Below the pieces are notes generated by a model. The model did not search any database. It was not told the origin of the DNA and saw nothing but the letters and a program-made list of their open reading frames with translations. This document shows, one piece after another, positions 31,888 to 41,755 of a DNA stretch of 43,329 bases. How positions within the stretch are numbered: position 1 is the stretch's first letter; each line of letters starts with the position of its first letter. The stretch covers positions 1 through 43,329 of the forward strand of contig NZ_CANLDD010000040.1 of the NCBI RefSeq assembly GCF_947489355.1, written 5' to 3'. The translations under genes and the position numbers were made by a program. The stretch is from an uncultured Microbulbifer sp. (lineage in GTDB: Bacteria > Pseudomonadota > Gammaproteobacteria > Pseudomonadales > Cellvibrionaceae).

Positions 31888-32904
31888 CTATGGGTAGTAG
31901 CGTGGCTCGGGTTCCAGTGACACACCAAATTTTGCACGCACGTCAGCGGCGATCTCCTTGGCCAGCCCCGTCAGTTCATCCCCATTACCTCTGCCGGGGT
32001 TGACCAGCACCAGGGCCTGAGAATCGTGCACCCCCACAGCATTGCGCCGGGCCCCCCGCCAACCGGCGCGATCAATCAACCATGCCGCAGCCAACTTCCA
32101 GCGATCCCCCACCGCAAAAGCCACCAAATCCGGGTGTGCCACCCTAAGGCTTTCATAGCGAGCGGTATCTACGACAGGATTCTTGAAAAAACTGCCGGCA
32201 TTGGGAATTATTTCCGGCAAAGGCAATTTGCTATTGCGGATATCACTCACTGCTCGCGCCACCAGAGCCGGCGTCAGCGCGGCGCGGTCCCAGTTGCGTT
32301 TTTGTAGATACTCGCGCAGTGCAGGATAGCCGATATAGGGCTGCCATTTGCCGGGAAGCACCAGGCTCACCTGGGTGATGATGTACTGGTCTCGCAGCGA
32401 GCCTTTGAACACACTGTCGCGGTAGGCAAAGGCGCAGTCCCCGGTATCGAATGTATGTATTTCCCCGCTGGCAATTTCCATTGCTTGCAAGCTGCTAAAG
32501 CGATCGCGCAACTCAATCCCATAGGCACCGATGTTCTGAATTGGCGCTGCACCCACCTTGCCCGGAATCAAGGCAAGGTTTTCCAGCCCACCCAATCCTT
32601 TTTTCACCGTCGTCATCACCAATTGATGCCAATTCTCACCGGCGGCGGCGCTGACAGTGTGACCAAGGTCCTCCGACTTAAGTGAGAGACCACGAAGATC
32701 CAACTGGATAGCCAGACCGGGGAAATCCCCGGTCAACACGATATTGCTGCCGCCACCCAAGGGCAAAATGGGAAGGCGCCGCCGCCGCGCAAACGCCAAA
32801 GCTTCCCGCAACTGATCCAGCGTTCGCACCCGCGCAAAATGGGCACTCTGAGCAGGTATTGCCAGGGTATTATGGGGTTGTAAATCGATATCGGCTTCTA
32901 TCAT
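31888..32904 (-). CDS. murB: UDP-N-acetylenolpyruvoylglucosamine reductase
   Basis: The 338-residue protein has the FAD-binding segment LPILPLGGGSNIVLTGDF (about 45-62), the block IPGKVGAAPIQNIGAYG, and the active-site serine S238 in NAGSFFKNP. The C-terminal glutamate region is EPEPRYYP. It reduces UDP-GlcNAc-enolpyruvate to UDP-MurNAc with NADPH, the second committed step of peptidoglycan synthesis in the cytoplasm. Length and motifs agree with type I MurB as in E. coli. It lies 12 bases downstream of kdsB, in the Pseudomonas-like order. Confidence 0.96.
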   Translation of the reverse strand: MIEADIDLQPHNTLAIPAQSAHFARVRTLDQLREALAFARRRRLPILPLGGGSNIVLTGDFPGLAIQLDLRGLSLKSEDLGHTVSAAAGENWHQLVMTTVKKGLGGLENLALIPGKVGAAPIQNIGAYGIELRDRFSSLQAMEIASGEIHTFDTGDCAFAYRDSVFKGSLRDQYIITQVSLVLPGKWQPYIGYPALREYLQKRNWDRAALTPALVARAVSDIRNSKLPLPEIIPNAGSFFKNPVVDTARYESLRVAHPDLVAFAVGDRWKLAAAWLIDRAGWRGARRNAVGVHDSQALVLVNPGRGNGDELTGLAKEIAADVRAKFGVSLEPEPRYYP

Positions 32905-32916
32905 CGGGAAACAGCT

Positions 32917-33687
32917 TTAGCCGAAAAGTGCCCGTACACGCTGAAGATCCCGCTCGGTATCTATACCGCCAGGCACTTCCGCACAGGCATCGGCCACATG
33001 GATATGTTCATCGTGGTACAAAAAACGCAGCTGTTCCAGCGCTTCGAACCGCTCAAGCGGGGCCACAGGCCAGGATACGAAGCTTTGCAACAGCGCCACC
33101 CGGTAGGCATAGATACCAATATGTCGGCGAGGTTCCAGGCCAACGGGCAGTTCAATGGCTTCCAGGCTAAAGGCATCCCGCGGCCAGGGTATTGGTGCGC
33201 GGGAAAAATAGCGCGCCATCCCCGATTTTGCAGTGACGACTTTTACAATATTCGGATTGCGAAAGTCGTCCGGGGTATGAATAGGCTCCGCCAGGGTGGC
33301 CACACCGGCGCGCCCATTTACCGCGAGATTGTGCGCGACCTGATTGATAACCCGGGCCGGGATCAGAGGCTCATCCCCTTGTACATTCACCAGCACGCGG
33401 TCATCGGCGAGCCCGAGATTCATCGCCACTTCCTGCAGGCGATCGGTGCCGGAGGCATGATCCGCCGAGGTCATACACACCGCCCCACCGAATGCCCGCA
33501 CAGCTTCGGCTACGCGCATATCGTCAGTGGCGACAATCACCCGCTCGGCACTGCTCTCCCGCGCCCGCTCATAGACATGCTGCACCATGGGTTTGCCGGC
33601 AATATCCGCCAGGGGCTTGCCCGGTAATCGACTGGCCGCGAAACGGGCGGGAATAATAACATCGAAAGAGCAATTATTTTTCATCAT
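32917..33687 (-). CDS. kdsB: 3-deoxy-manno-octulosonate cytidylyltransferase
   Basis: The 256-residue protein has the nucleotide-binding motif [20 protein letters not shown] and later [12 protein letters not shown] and RHIGIYAYR. It activates Kdo with CTP to CMP-Kdo for the lipopolysaccharide inner core. It starts inside the last codons of lpxK (14-base overlap). In many relatives a short Trm112-like gene (ycaR) sits between these two genes; it is absent here. Two adjacent ATG codons are possible starts; the first is given. Confidence 0.96.
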   Translation of the reverse strand: MMKNNCSFDVIIPARFAASRLPGKPLADIAGKPMVQHVYERARESSAERVIVATDDMRVAEAVRAFGGAVCMTSADHASGTDRLQEVAMNLGLADDRVLVNVQGDEPLIPARVINQVAHNLAVNGRAGVATLAEPIHTPDDFRNPNIVKVVTAKSGMARYFSRAPIPWPRDAFSLEAIELPVGLEPRRHIGIYAYRVALLQSFVSWPVAPLERFEALEQLRFLYHDEHIHVADACAEVPGGIDTERDLQRVRALFG

Positions 33688-34708
33688 CAGAAAACTGCTG
33701 CAGGTGCCGATGCACCTTTTGATAAAATAGATCGGGTAACTTGGCGCGTACCTCCAGCGCCCACCAGTGGCTCTGCCAGAAGTCGCGGCATTTTACCGCA
33801 TCCTTCATCGTCATGATGACCGGTGTTTTGCCATCAAAGTGCAGCTCCTGCGGACTGAACTGATGGTGATCGGCAAAGGGTTGCTCCATCACCTTAAAGC
33901 CGAGTTGGCGAAGTGCGCGGAAAAAGCGCTGCGGGTTGCCGATCGCCGCCACCCCGTGGCAGGGACCGGGTTCCGGCCCCGAGAGCAGTCGCAGTGTAGA
34001 AGTCTGATCGAGGTTGAATTGATGCCAGCAGGATGGCTCCAGTGTCATCTGGAAATCCAGCAGATCTCCGCACTGCTGCCTGACTCCCGTATCGGGCTTG
34101 CCGTTACTCACCACAATATCCACAGCCCGCAAACGGGTTTCGGGCTCTCTCAGGGGGCCACAGGGCAGCAAATGGCCATTGCCGAGACCGCGCAGGCCAT
34201 CCACAACACAAATTTCCAGGCTGCGCCAAAGATTGTAATGCTGCAAACCGTCATCGGACAAAATGACATTGCACTGGTGATAATCAATCAGTGCCCGGGC
34301 CGCCTCTGTTCGATTGGGGGAAACCATCACCGGCACACCGGAAATCAGGTGCAGCATCAGTGGTTCATCACCGGATTCCAGCGGGTGCGACTGGGCCGTA
34401 ACCTGGTAGGGATAGCGCTTGGCGCGGCCGCCGTATCCGCGACTGACAATACCGGGGTTTCTACCCCGCTCTTTCAACCAGCGCGCGAGTTCCGCCACCA
34501 ACGGCGTTTTGCCGGCACCACCAACTGTGATATTACCCACCACAATGACCGGCGCCGGTAGTGGCGGTGGCGGCGTGCGGGCCAGCCTGACCCTGCGCCG
34601 CTCGATCAATTGACGGTAGAGCATCTCCAGTGGTGTGAGCAGGTACAGAGCCCGCCTCCCGCCCTGTTTCGGATACCAGCGCGTATTCAACCAGTCTTCC
34701 AGTGACAT
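33674..34708 (-). CDS. lpxK: Tetraacyldisaccharide 4'-kinase
   Basis: The 344-residue protein has an N-terminal membrane-associated part and the Walker A motif GGAGKT at residues 63-68 (in [19 protein letters not shown]). [10 protein letters not shown] and [11 protein letters not shown] follow. It phosphorylates the 4' position of the tetraacyldisaccharide to make lipid IVA, at the inner membrane. It lies 9 bases downstream of msbA and overlaps kdsB. Confidence 0.96.
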   Translation of the reverse strand: MSLEDWLNTRWYPKQGGRRALYLLTPLEMLYRQLIERRRVRLARTPPPPLPAPVIVVGNITVGGAGKTPLVAELARWLKERGRNPGIVSRGYGGRAKRYPYQVTAQSHPLESGDEPLMLHLISGVPVMVSPNRTEAARALIDYHQCNVILSDDGLQHYNLWRSLEICVVDGLRGLGNGHLLPCGPLREPETRLRAVDIVVSNGKPDTGVRQQCGDLLDFQMTLEPSCWHQFNLDQTSTLRLLSGPEPGPCHGVAAIGNPQRFFRALRQLGFKVMEQPFADHHQFSPQELHFDGKTPVIMTMKDAVKCRDFWQSHWWALEVRAKLPDLFYQKVHRHLQQFSDDEK

Positions 34709-34717
34709 CCCTGTGCC

Positions 34718-36547
34718 CTACCCCATCGCCTGCCGTTGCAACAATACGGCATAATGCCCCCCGCGTGCGAGCAACTCCGTGTGACTACCGCTCTCCACTA
34801 TACGGCCCCTCTCCATCACCAGGATCCGATCGGCATTTTCGATCGTACTCAGGCGATGGGCAATGACAAACGTAGTGCGGTTTTTCATCACCTCCTTCAG
34901 GCCGGCCTGAATATGGCGTTCGGACTCATTATCCAATGCCGAAGTCGCCTCGTCCAGAATAAGAATGGGAGCATCCTTGAGCAGGGCCCGTGCGATCGAC
35001 AGACGCTGGCGCTGACCGCCGGAGAGCGTCTGCGCATTGTCACCCAGGGCGGTCTCCAGCCCCTGTGGCAGTGCTTCGATAAATTGAGCCGCATGCGCCT
35101 GTTCTATGGCGCGCAGTACATTTTCCCGAGGGGCATCTTCCAGTTCGCCATAGGCGATATTGCGGTAAACGGTATCGTTAAATAAGACGATATTCTGCGA
35201 TACCATACTGATATGATGGCGCAATTCGGTGACAGGTACAGCGGAGATATCTGTGCCATCCACCAGAATGCACCCGCCACTGGGTTCATAAAAACGGGCC
35301 AGCAGACTTACCAGGGTACTTTTGCCGGAACCCGAAGCCCCGACCAGGGCCACCGTTTCACCCACTCCCACAGAAAAGCTGATCCCTTCAAGGACTTTTG
35401 GTGCCGCCTCATCATAGCTGAACTCCAGCGCTTCAAAACTGACCGCCCCGCGCACCGGCCTGGGTAACCTCTGCTTGCCCCCCTGCGGCTCCTTGGGTGC
35501 ATCCATCACCTCGAAAATACTCTCCGCCGCGGCAATGCCTTTTTGAATATCCGCAAACACCTCGGAGAGACTGCGTACCGGTTTCGCCAGGGAGGCCGCA
35601 GCGCCGATATAGGCGGCAAAAACCCCCGCAGTCATGGACTCCACCATACCTGGTGCCAGAGCCAGCCATACAATGGTAGCCGTCGAGAGCCCCACCAAAA
35701 TCTGGATAACCGACACACTGGCAGTATTGGTCACCACCAGCTTCATAAATTGTCTGCGATTGTTGTCACTGGCTGACAGAAAACGGGAACGCTCATAAGC
35801 CTGGCCACCATACATACGTACAACCTGGTAGCCATTGATGGCTTCCTGGGTGACGTGGGTAACATCTCCCATGGAGTTCTGGATACGATGACTCAATTTG
35901 CGAAACCGCTTGCCGACCACCCGCACAATAAGGGCGATCAGTGGCGCAAACAGAAAAAAGGTCAACGTGAGTTTCCAGTTCACCAACAGCAGGTATATCA
36001 ACAGGCCAAGCGTGGTAAAGGATTCGCGGAAAAGCACTTTGATCGCCTTGGTGATGGCGTTGGTAACCTGCTCGACGTTATAGGAGACCTTGGAAATCAG
36101 GTAGGCGCCGGTATAACGGTCAAAATAGGCACTGGGAAGCTGGCCGATCCTTTCGAACAATTCGGTGCGAAGCTGGTGAATCACTGCGCGCGCCACATGG
36201 GAAAGACCGTAGCTGCCAATAAAGTTGCCCAGCGCCCGCAACACAATAATCAAGAACATCGCCAGGGGAACCAGCCAGCGCGCGGTTTCCTGGGGCATCA
36301 CGCCTCCGGCATAGTGAGAGGCTACAAATTTTGAGAGAAAACCGCGATTCTCCTGAATACCCGCCCCCACCGCATCGAGCAGCAGCTCGGTTACGGCAAT
36401 CAGGCTGACCCCCATCACAGAAAACAGCAAAAAACCCAGGACTGCAACACCAAAGATGGCAATATGCGGTCGGGCGTAAATGAGCAGACGGCGATAGGTT
36501 TGCGCCCCTCGTTGCGGTTTGCTGGGGGACGGGATTTCTCTCTTCAT
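34718..36547 (-). CDS. msbA: Lipid A flippase, ABC exporter
   Basis: The 609-residue protein has an N-terminal six-helix exporter domain (about 25-330) and a C-terminal ABC domain. Walker A is GASGSGKST, the signature is LSGGQRQRLSIARALL, Walker B is ILILDEATSALD, and the H-loop is in TFVIAHRLSTIE. As a homodimer it flips core-lipid A across the inner membrane. The ATG at 36547 was chosen; an in-frame TTG 9 bases upstream is possible. Its place between exbD and lpxK is conserved in Pseudomonas. Confidence 0.95.
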   Translation of the reverse strand: MKREIPSPSKPQRGAQTYRRLLIYARPHIAIFGVAVLGFLLFSVMGVSLIAVTELLLDAVGAGIQENRGFLSKFVASHYAGGVMPQETARWLVPLAMFLIIVLRALGNFIGSYGLSHVARAVIHQLRTELFERIGQLPSAYFDRYTGAYLISKVSYNVEQVTNAITKAIKVLFRESFTTLGLLIYLLLVNWKLTLTFFLFAPLIALIVRVVGKRFRKLSHRIQNSMGDVTHVTQEAINGYQVVRMYGGQAYERSRFLSASDNNRRQFMKLVVTNTASVSVIQILVGLSTATIVWLALAPGMVESMTAGVFAAYIGAAASLAKPVRSLSEVFADIQKGIAAAESIFEVMDAPKEPQGGKQRLPRPVRGAVSFEALEFSYDEAAPKVLEGISFSVGVGETVALVGASGSGKSTLVSLLARFYEPSGGCILVDGTDISAVPVTELRHHISMVSQNIVLFNDTVYRNIAYGELEDAPRENVLRAIEQAHAAQFIEALPQGLETALGDNAQTLSGGQRQRLSIARALLKDAPILILDEATSALDNESERHIQAGLKEVMKNRTTFVIAHRLSTIENADRILVMERGRIVESGSHTELLARGGHYAVLLQRQAMG

Positions 36548-36633
36548 ACAGACCAATGAATGGATTCACCCAAACGGGATGAATGCACGCGCGAATCTCA
36601 CCATCCACCACGGCCAGATACAGACTCTGCGCG

Positions 36634-37053
36634 CTAGTTTTGTTCCGGTTGCCGTGTAGTAATGCTTAGGTTGACAAAACCCAACTGTCCAGCGGCATCC
36701 ATTGCCCGAACCACGGCTTGATGATGGGCTGTGGCGTCGGCGGTGATCACAAGCGGGCGATTGTACTCGCCTGCGGAAACTTCTGACAGCGCGGATTTCA
36801 AGGTGGTCAGTTTTTTGTTGATTAAAGGCTGACCTTCCACAGCGTAACCACCATCCGCACTGATCAAAATTTCCACAGCACGGGGCTGCTCTGCCGCCTG
36901 GGGCCCAGCGGCTTCCGGCAGGTTCAGCTTGAGGTGGCTCTCCTTGGTAAAGGTGGTAGACACCATAAAGAAAATCAACAGGAGAAAAACCACGTCAATC
37001 AGCGGCGTGAGGTTCACTCCATCAGACTCTTTGGCTTGACGGCGAAAGTGCAT
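36634..37053 (-). CDS. exbD: ExbD/TolR-family biopolymer transport protein
   Basis: The 139-residue protein has one membrane helix (about residues 17-35; NLTPLIDVVFLLLIFFMVST). The conserved Asp in PLIDVVFLLLIFF is the proton-channel residue. A periplasmic domain follows. With ExbB it forms the proton-driven motor that energises outer-membrane transport through TonB, or Tol-like functions. It lies 15 bases downstream of exbB. Because no TonB gene is adjacent, its exact partner is open. Confidence 0.92.
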   Translation of the reverse strand: MHFRRQAKESDGVNLTPLIDVVFLLLIFFMVSTTFTKESHLKLNLPEAAGPQAAEQPRAVEILISADGGYAVEGQPLINKKLTTLKSALSEVSAGEYNRPLVITADATAHHQAVVRAMDAAGQLGFVNLSITTRQPEQN

Positions 37054-37068
37054 GGGTTGCTACCTCGC

Positions 37069-37692
37069 TCAGGCCGCGGCTTTGATGTTGCGGTCGCTGT
37101 GCAAAGCATCCACAAGCTTCACGGCTTCCTGTTCCATCGCCACCACTATGGTATCCACCCGGCGCTGGAAATATCTGTGTGCCATCAGCGCGGGGATAGC
37201 CACGGTCAGGCCCGCAGCGGTGGTGATCAAGGCCTGGCTGATGCCACCGGCCAGTACCCCGGCATTGCCGGTTCCCTCCAGCATAATGGCGGTAAATACC
37301 TGGATCATACCAATCACGGTGCCGAGCAGGCCGATCAGTGGTGCAACCGCTGCAATGGTGCCCAACACACCCAAATAACGCTCGAGTTCATGCACCACTT
37401 GACTCGCAGTCTCCTCAATGCTGTCTTTCATCACATCGCGACCATGGCGGGAATTGGACAGGCCGGAGGCAAAAATGCGCCCCAATGGACTGGAGTCCCG
37501 CAACGCTTTCAGTTGCTCCGCATCCAGCTGATTGTTTTTCAGCCACCCCCAAACTTCGCTCAACAGGGTCGGTGGCGCTATGCGCTGGGGGTGCAATGTC
37601 CAAAGGCGCTCAATACAGATCGCAATTACGGCAACAGAACAGAGCAGGATCGGCAGCATCAGCCAGCCGCCGGATTTTATGATTTCTAACAC
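37069..37692 (-). CDS. exbB: ExbB/TolQ/MotA-family proton channel protein
   Basis: The 207-residue protein has a first membrane helix at about 11-28 (GGWLMLPILLCSVAVIAI). A large cytoplasmic loop (about 30-110) separates it from two further helices (LGTIAAVAPLIGLLGTVIGM and LITTAAGLTVAIPALM). It forms the pentameric stator around ExbD. The GTG at 37692 gives the start MLEIIKSGGWLM usual in this subgroup; a TTG 15 bases upstream is the alternative. Between comEC and exbD, as in Pseudomonas. Confidence 0.92.
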   Translation of the reverse strand: MLEIIKSGGWLMLPILLCSVAVIAICIERLWTLHPQRIAPPTLLSEVWGWLKNNQLDAEQLKALRDSSPLGRIFASGLSNSRHGRDVMKDSIEETASQVVHELERYLGVLGTIAAVAPLIGLLGTVIGMIQVFTAIMLEGTGNAGVLAGGISQALITTAAGLTVAIPALMAHRYFQRRVDTIVVAMEQEAVKLVDALHSDRNIKAAA

Positions 37693-37773
37693 GTTTCTCA
37701 GCCCCAAACAGCGAGAGGGATTTCGGGAATTTAACTACTGCATCACAGATGCGGGTTTAGCACTTTACCACAG

Positions 37774-40296
37774 CTATTCCCGGCGGCTAAGTCCTCCATC
37801 GTGGCCTGCCTCATCACTGTGACCCGCATACCAAAATCGCGCAGCGGACCGGGCCAGGCGCACCTGGGGCCGGTTGATTCCCTCCCGCCAAAAAAACGCC
37901 ACCGCGCCGCTTTGCGCAGTATTGAAAATTTGAGTACCCATTTTGCGGTAACGCTCGACCACCTCGGCATGGGGATGGCCAAAGTGATGGCGAAAACCTG
38001 CGCTGAAAACAACCCGCTCCGGCTTCGACCAAACCAGCAGGCTTGTCGATGACGAAGTCCGCGACCCATGATGTGGCGCCACCAGTAGATCCACTGGCGG
38101 GAAATGGGGGTACATCTGCTGTAGACGGCTTTCCACCGCACTGCTGATATCCCCTGTCAGCAACAATCGAACCTTGCGCCACTGTACCAGGGCCACACAA
38201 CTGTGGTCATTTTCCGTACCGCTTAGTGACTCTCCCTGGGGCCAGAGCCAGTCAATAGTGATATCGCCAATACTGGCGCTTCTGCCGGCCACGCAGGATT
38301 CCGTTGGCACACTGGAATTACCCGCCAGGTTAAATCCCAGTCGCCCCGGCGCATACAGCCTGTCCGGCAGAAAGGTCTGCAGCAGCCCCTGCACACCACC
38401 AGCGTGATCACTGTCTCCATGGCTGACAATCAGCGCATCCAGGGTACCTGCCCGCGCCGCGGCAAGGTAGGGGGTGATTATGGCGCTGCCGGCGCTCCAA
38501 CCTGTCGAAGACAGAGGACCCGCGTCATAGACGACATGGGCTTGTGAGGAGTAAAACACCAGCGCCAGTCCCTGGCCAACATCGAGGGCGGTGAACCGAA
38601 ACCCCTGGCGTTCCGACACCGACAGAGGCAGCAGCGGCTGGAGTAAGGGGAACAGAAACAGCCAGCCCAGGTTGCGCCCCGGCCAACCTCGCGGTAGCAA
38701 CAGCGCCAATACACCCAGCGCTGCAACCGCCAGCAGCACTGGGCCCTGCGGCGGCGCCAGGGTCTGCCAACTGGGCAACAGACGATCCGCAGCCTCCAGG
38801 CACCTTATCAAAAGGTCCAGCTGCCAACCGGCGAACCTGAAACAAAGAAGCCCTAAGCCTGTCTCCATCAGCAGGACGCCCAGCATCAGCACAGGCAGGA
38901 TGAGCACACCAAGCCAGGGAATCGCCACCAAGTTGAACAACATGCCGCCGGCACTGAATCCGGAAAAATACACGACCGAAGGCAGAAGCAATCCCAGAGC
39001 CACCAGCCACTGGCTGCGCAGCAGCTGCAGAATACGGGTGAGCCACAGGGATCGCACTGCAGGGAAAGCCCCCGCTTTGAGCGCCTGAGCGGTCGATACA
39101 GGCTCAAGTGCCAGTGCCAGGCGCCCTCTGAAACCCAGCAGCAGGGCTGCAACTGCAGTGAAAGACAACCAGAATCCCACTGCGTAAAAGGCCAGCGGCT
39201 GCAGGGTGAGCACCAGGGCAAGCGCCAGGGCAAAGGCAATGCCGGCACCAATTCTGCGCCGCCATTGCCAACCCAGCAGCAATACCCAGGTCATCACCAA
39301 CGCCCTTTGCGCCGAAAGGGGCGCACCAGCTAGCAGGGTATAAATCAGGGTGCCCGCCAAAGCCAGCGCCACAGGCAGGGCCGCGGGGGTAACGCCTGTC
39401 AGAATGCCGACACCCCGGGCAATGCCATGACCGAGCAGCAATAGAAATCCCGCCACCATGCCCACATGCAGCCCGGAAATCGCCAGCAGGTGCGCTGTAC
39501 CCGTCCGCTTCAACAGGTCTCGATCCGCCTGGACAAGGCCGCTGCGATCGCCCAGCAATAACGCGCTGATCAGTGCTGTTCGCCCCACCGGCAGTGCTTG
39601 CAACCTGTCGCGCAACATACTGCGCAGCGACCCTATTCCCGCGCCCTGTCCCAACCACTGCGGGGTCGCGTCCCCAGGGCGCACATAGCCTGTCGCAAAT
39701 ACCCCCCTTTGCAGGAGCCAATGCTCATAATCAAAACTGTGGGGGTTCACACTGCCCCGCGGGCGCATCAATCGCACCGGTAATAACCAGCGGCTGGTAC
39801 CGCGCAATCGGGACAGCGTGTCGGCATCGGCACGATACCAGGTGAGATACAAGAGGCTACCCACTGCAACCGGGCTCCGCCTTTTGCCCGGAGGCGCCCC
39901 CAAGACCACCGCCTGGAAACGCACGCTGCGTGCCTGCGACCCGTCCCATTGATCACCGCTACCGGAGCGGATTTCCGGCAGGGATACGATTTGGACCCGG
40001 AGCAGATGGTCGGAGCCGTGTATCTCAATGGGCAGGCGTTGTTGCAGCGCTTTCTGGTTGCTCCACAACCCCCAGCCAGCACCGGCAAGGGAGGCGACCA
40101 ACACAATCAGTGCGGGCCTGTGCCGAGGCTGTATGAGCACCACCAGGGCCAATGACACATAGACGCCCAACAGCAGCCCCGTTTCAGGAAGTTCAGGTAG
40201 ACAACCGACGCCCATGAGGGACAGTGAAAATATCCAGAGCAGCGGGGTGGGACCCCAGAGTCGCCTCTCACCAGATACCCTCCGCCAATAAGGCAT
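37774..40296 (-). CDS. comEC: DNA internalization channel ComEC/Rec2
   Basis: The 840-residue protein has N-terminal membrane segments, a beta-rich DUF4131 part, and the ComEC competence domain with many helices (LISALLLGDRSGL, HLLAISGLHVGM). A C-terminal metallo-beta-lactamase domain carries H626-G-D-S-D-H. ComEC carries single-stranded DNA across the inner membrane during natural transformation. The domain may degrade the second strand. The ATG at 40296 was chosen because GGGGGA lies 7 bases upstream; the frame stays open to 40434. The gene is followed by exbB on the same strand. Other competence genes are not in the window. Confidence 0.93.
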   Translation of the reverse strand: MPYWRRVSGERRLWGPTPLLWIFSLSLMGVGCLPELPETGLLLGVYVSLALVVLIQPRHRPALIVLVASLAGAGWGLWSNQKALQQRLPIEIHGSDHLLRVQIVSLPEIRSGSGDQWDGSQARSVRFQAVVLGAPPGKRRSPVAVGSLLYLTWYRADADTLSRLRGTSRWLLPVRLMRPRGSVNPHSFDYEHWLLQRGVFATGYVRPGDATPQWLGQGAGIGSLRSMLRDRLQALPVGRTALISALLLGDRSGLVQADRDLLKRTGTAHLLAISGLHVGMVAGFLLLLGHGIARGVGILTGVTPAALPVALALAGTLIYTLLAGAPLSAQRALVMTWVLLLGWQWRRRIGAGIAFALALALVLTLQPLAFYAVGFWLSFTAVAALLLGFRGRLALALEPVSTAQALKAGAFPAVRSLWLTRILQLLRSQWLVALGLLLPSVVYFSGFSAGGMLFNLVAIPWLGVLILPVLMLGVLLMETGLGLLCFRFAGWQLDLLIRCLEAADRLLPSWQTLAPPQGPVLLAVAALGVLALLLPRGWPGRNLGWLFLFPLLQPLLPLSVSERQGFRFTALDVGQGLALVFYSSQAHVVYDAGPLSSTGWSAGSAIITPYLAAARAGTLDALIVSHGDSDHAGGVQGLLQTFLPDRLYAPGRLGFNLAGNSSVPTESCVAGRSASIGDITIDWLWPQGESLSGTENDHSCVALVQWRKVRLLLTGDISSAVESRLQQMYPHFPPVDLLVAPHHGSRTSSSTSLLVWSKPERVVFSAGFRHHFGHPHAEVVERYRKMGTQIFNTAQSGAVAFFWREGINRPQVRLARSAARFWYAGHSDEAGHDGGLSRRE

Positions 40297-40642
40297 ACCC
40301 ATTTCCCCCGCTGTCCCTGCCCGATTCAATGCCTTTACATCAACAGGTAATACCCCCATTCGCACTGGAATCAACCTGAGGGACTGCCAGAAACCCAAGA
40401 GCAGGTACAAGTGAACCAAAAGCAAGTGAACCAAAAGAAAGTGGGTATCGTTACCTTATGCTGCCTCCAGGCGGCATTAATGCCTTTGCATAACACTCGC
40501 TGGTCATATTATTTTAAAAAAAGTGCCATCTTTAACATTTTTGTAATATTCAGGTCGCAGAATCCGCACCAGATTGAGGGGTCGTCAATAAAGCGAACGA
40601 ACGCCCCCCTCTGCCCAAAACCATAAACTGTGCGAGACGATT
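40297..40642. other. Divergent intergenic region before the porin gene
   Basis: This stretch of 346 bases lies between the chosen comEC start and the porin ATG. The comEC frame stays open to 40434, so part may be coding if an upstream start is used. AT-rich DNA at about 40500-40555 is the likely porin promoter area, but no convincing -35/-10 pair with normal spacing was found. Confidence 0.4.
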
Positions 40643-41617
40643 ATGAACAAGACCGCGCTCTCTCTGGCCATCGTTACCCTGATCCCCACTGTGGCCAATG
40701 CTCAGGATGAAGGCGAACTAGTGGATTTTTACGGCAAAGCCAATGTCGCCCTGCAGTCTGCCGACGAGGGCGACGGCTCTGTCACCGACGTTCAGAGCAA
40801 TGCCTCTCGCCTGGGCGTGAAGGGCGAAATCGCTCTGACCGAGAGCATCAAGGGTATCTACCGTATGGAATACGAAGTGGATATGGACGGCGACACCGAA
40901 GACACCTTCTCCCAGCGCAATATCTACGCTGGCCTGGAAGGCGGTTTCGGTCAGGTGATCGCGGGCAAGTTTGACACCCCACTGAAGGTTGCCCAGAAGA
41001 AGGTGGATTTGTTCAACGATCTGGAGGGCGACATCAAGAGCCTGATCACCAAGAGCGACAACCGCGAAGCAGACAGCTTTCAATACACTACTCCGTCTTT
41101 CGCTGGTTTTAAAGCCTCTGCCGCTTACATCAGCCACAAAGACGCTGTGATTGGCTATGAGGACCTCGGCCTAAATGAGGCAGGTGACGAAATACTCAGG
41201 GAGATCACCCGGGAAAACGGTGTTTCCGTCTCGATCGCCTACGACAACAACGGTGTTTACCTGGCCTACGCTGTTGACCAGGACGTTGAAGAAAATGACC
41301 GTGACGTTCAGCGCTTCGTCGCCCAATACAATCTTGGCCCCCTCCAGGTCGGCGCCCTGTTCGAAGATCAGGAAAAAGCTGACGGCAGCAACCAGGACGG
41401 CTGGATGGGTTCTGTTGCCTACAAGGTCGAGCAGTGGACCCTGAAAGCCCAGTACGGCCAGTCCGACATTGTCAAGGAGGACGGAAAAACCTACAGCCTC
41501 GGGGTCGACTACAAGTTCAACAGCGCGGCCAAGGTTTTTGGATTCTACACCGATGAAAGCGCAGACGCAGGCTACGACCGCAGCTACGCTGGCATCGGTG
41601 CCGAGTACAAATTCTAG
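40643..41617 (+). CDS. Gram-negative trimeric porin (Porin_4 type)
   Basis: The 324-residue protein has a signal peptide (MNKTALSLAIVTLIPTVANA, cleavage at about 20). The porin beta-barrel pattern includes DFYGKANVALQSADEG, SRLGVKGEIALTESIKGIY, YAGLEGGFGQVIAGKFDTPL and FAGFKASAAYIS, and the C-terminal motif AGIGAEYKF ends in phenylalanine. It forms a diffusion channel in the outer membrane. Acidic residues are abundant, suggesting slight cation selectivity, but this is inferred. The gene is convergent with prpD. Confidence 0.92.
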   Translation: MNKTALSLAIVTLIPTVANAQDEGELVDFYGKANVALQSADEGDGSVTDVQSNASRLGVKGEIALTESIKGIYRMEYEVDMDGDTEDTFSQRNIYAGLEGGFGQVIAGKFDTPLKVAQKKVDLFNDLEGDIKSLITKSDNREADSFQYTTPSFAGFKASAAYISHKDAVIGYEDLGLNEAGDEILREITRENGVSVSIAYDNNGVYLAYAVDQDVEENDRDVQRFVAQYNLGPLQVGALFEDQEKADGSNQDGWMGSVAYKVEQWTLKAQYGQSDIVKEDGKTYSLGVDYKFNSAAKVFGFYTDESADAGYDRSYAGIGAEYKF

Positions 41618-41689
41618 GAGCACTTGATACGCCGGCGACTCCAATTGGGAAGGGCCATCTGATCACCCCACCCTGTGAGTGCTTGAATA

Positions 41690-41706
41690 GGCGGCCACTG
41701 GCCGCC
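41690..41706. terminator. Possible bidirectional terminator between porin and prpD
   Basis: The arms GGCGGCC (41690-41696) and GGCCGCC (41700-41706) form a perfect 7-bp stem with a 3-base loop. It lies between two convergent genes, but no T-run is visible on either side. Confidence 0.4.
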
Positions 41707-41755
41707 GCCCTAATGCTCACCTGACAGTCCTTCCCCCCGCTGACGACACGGGGCA

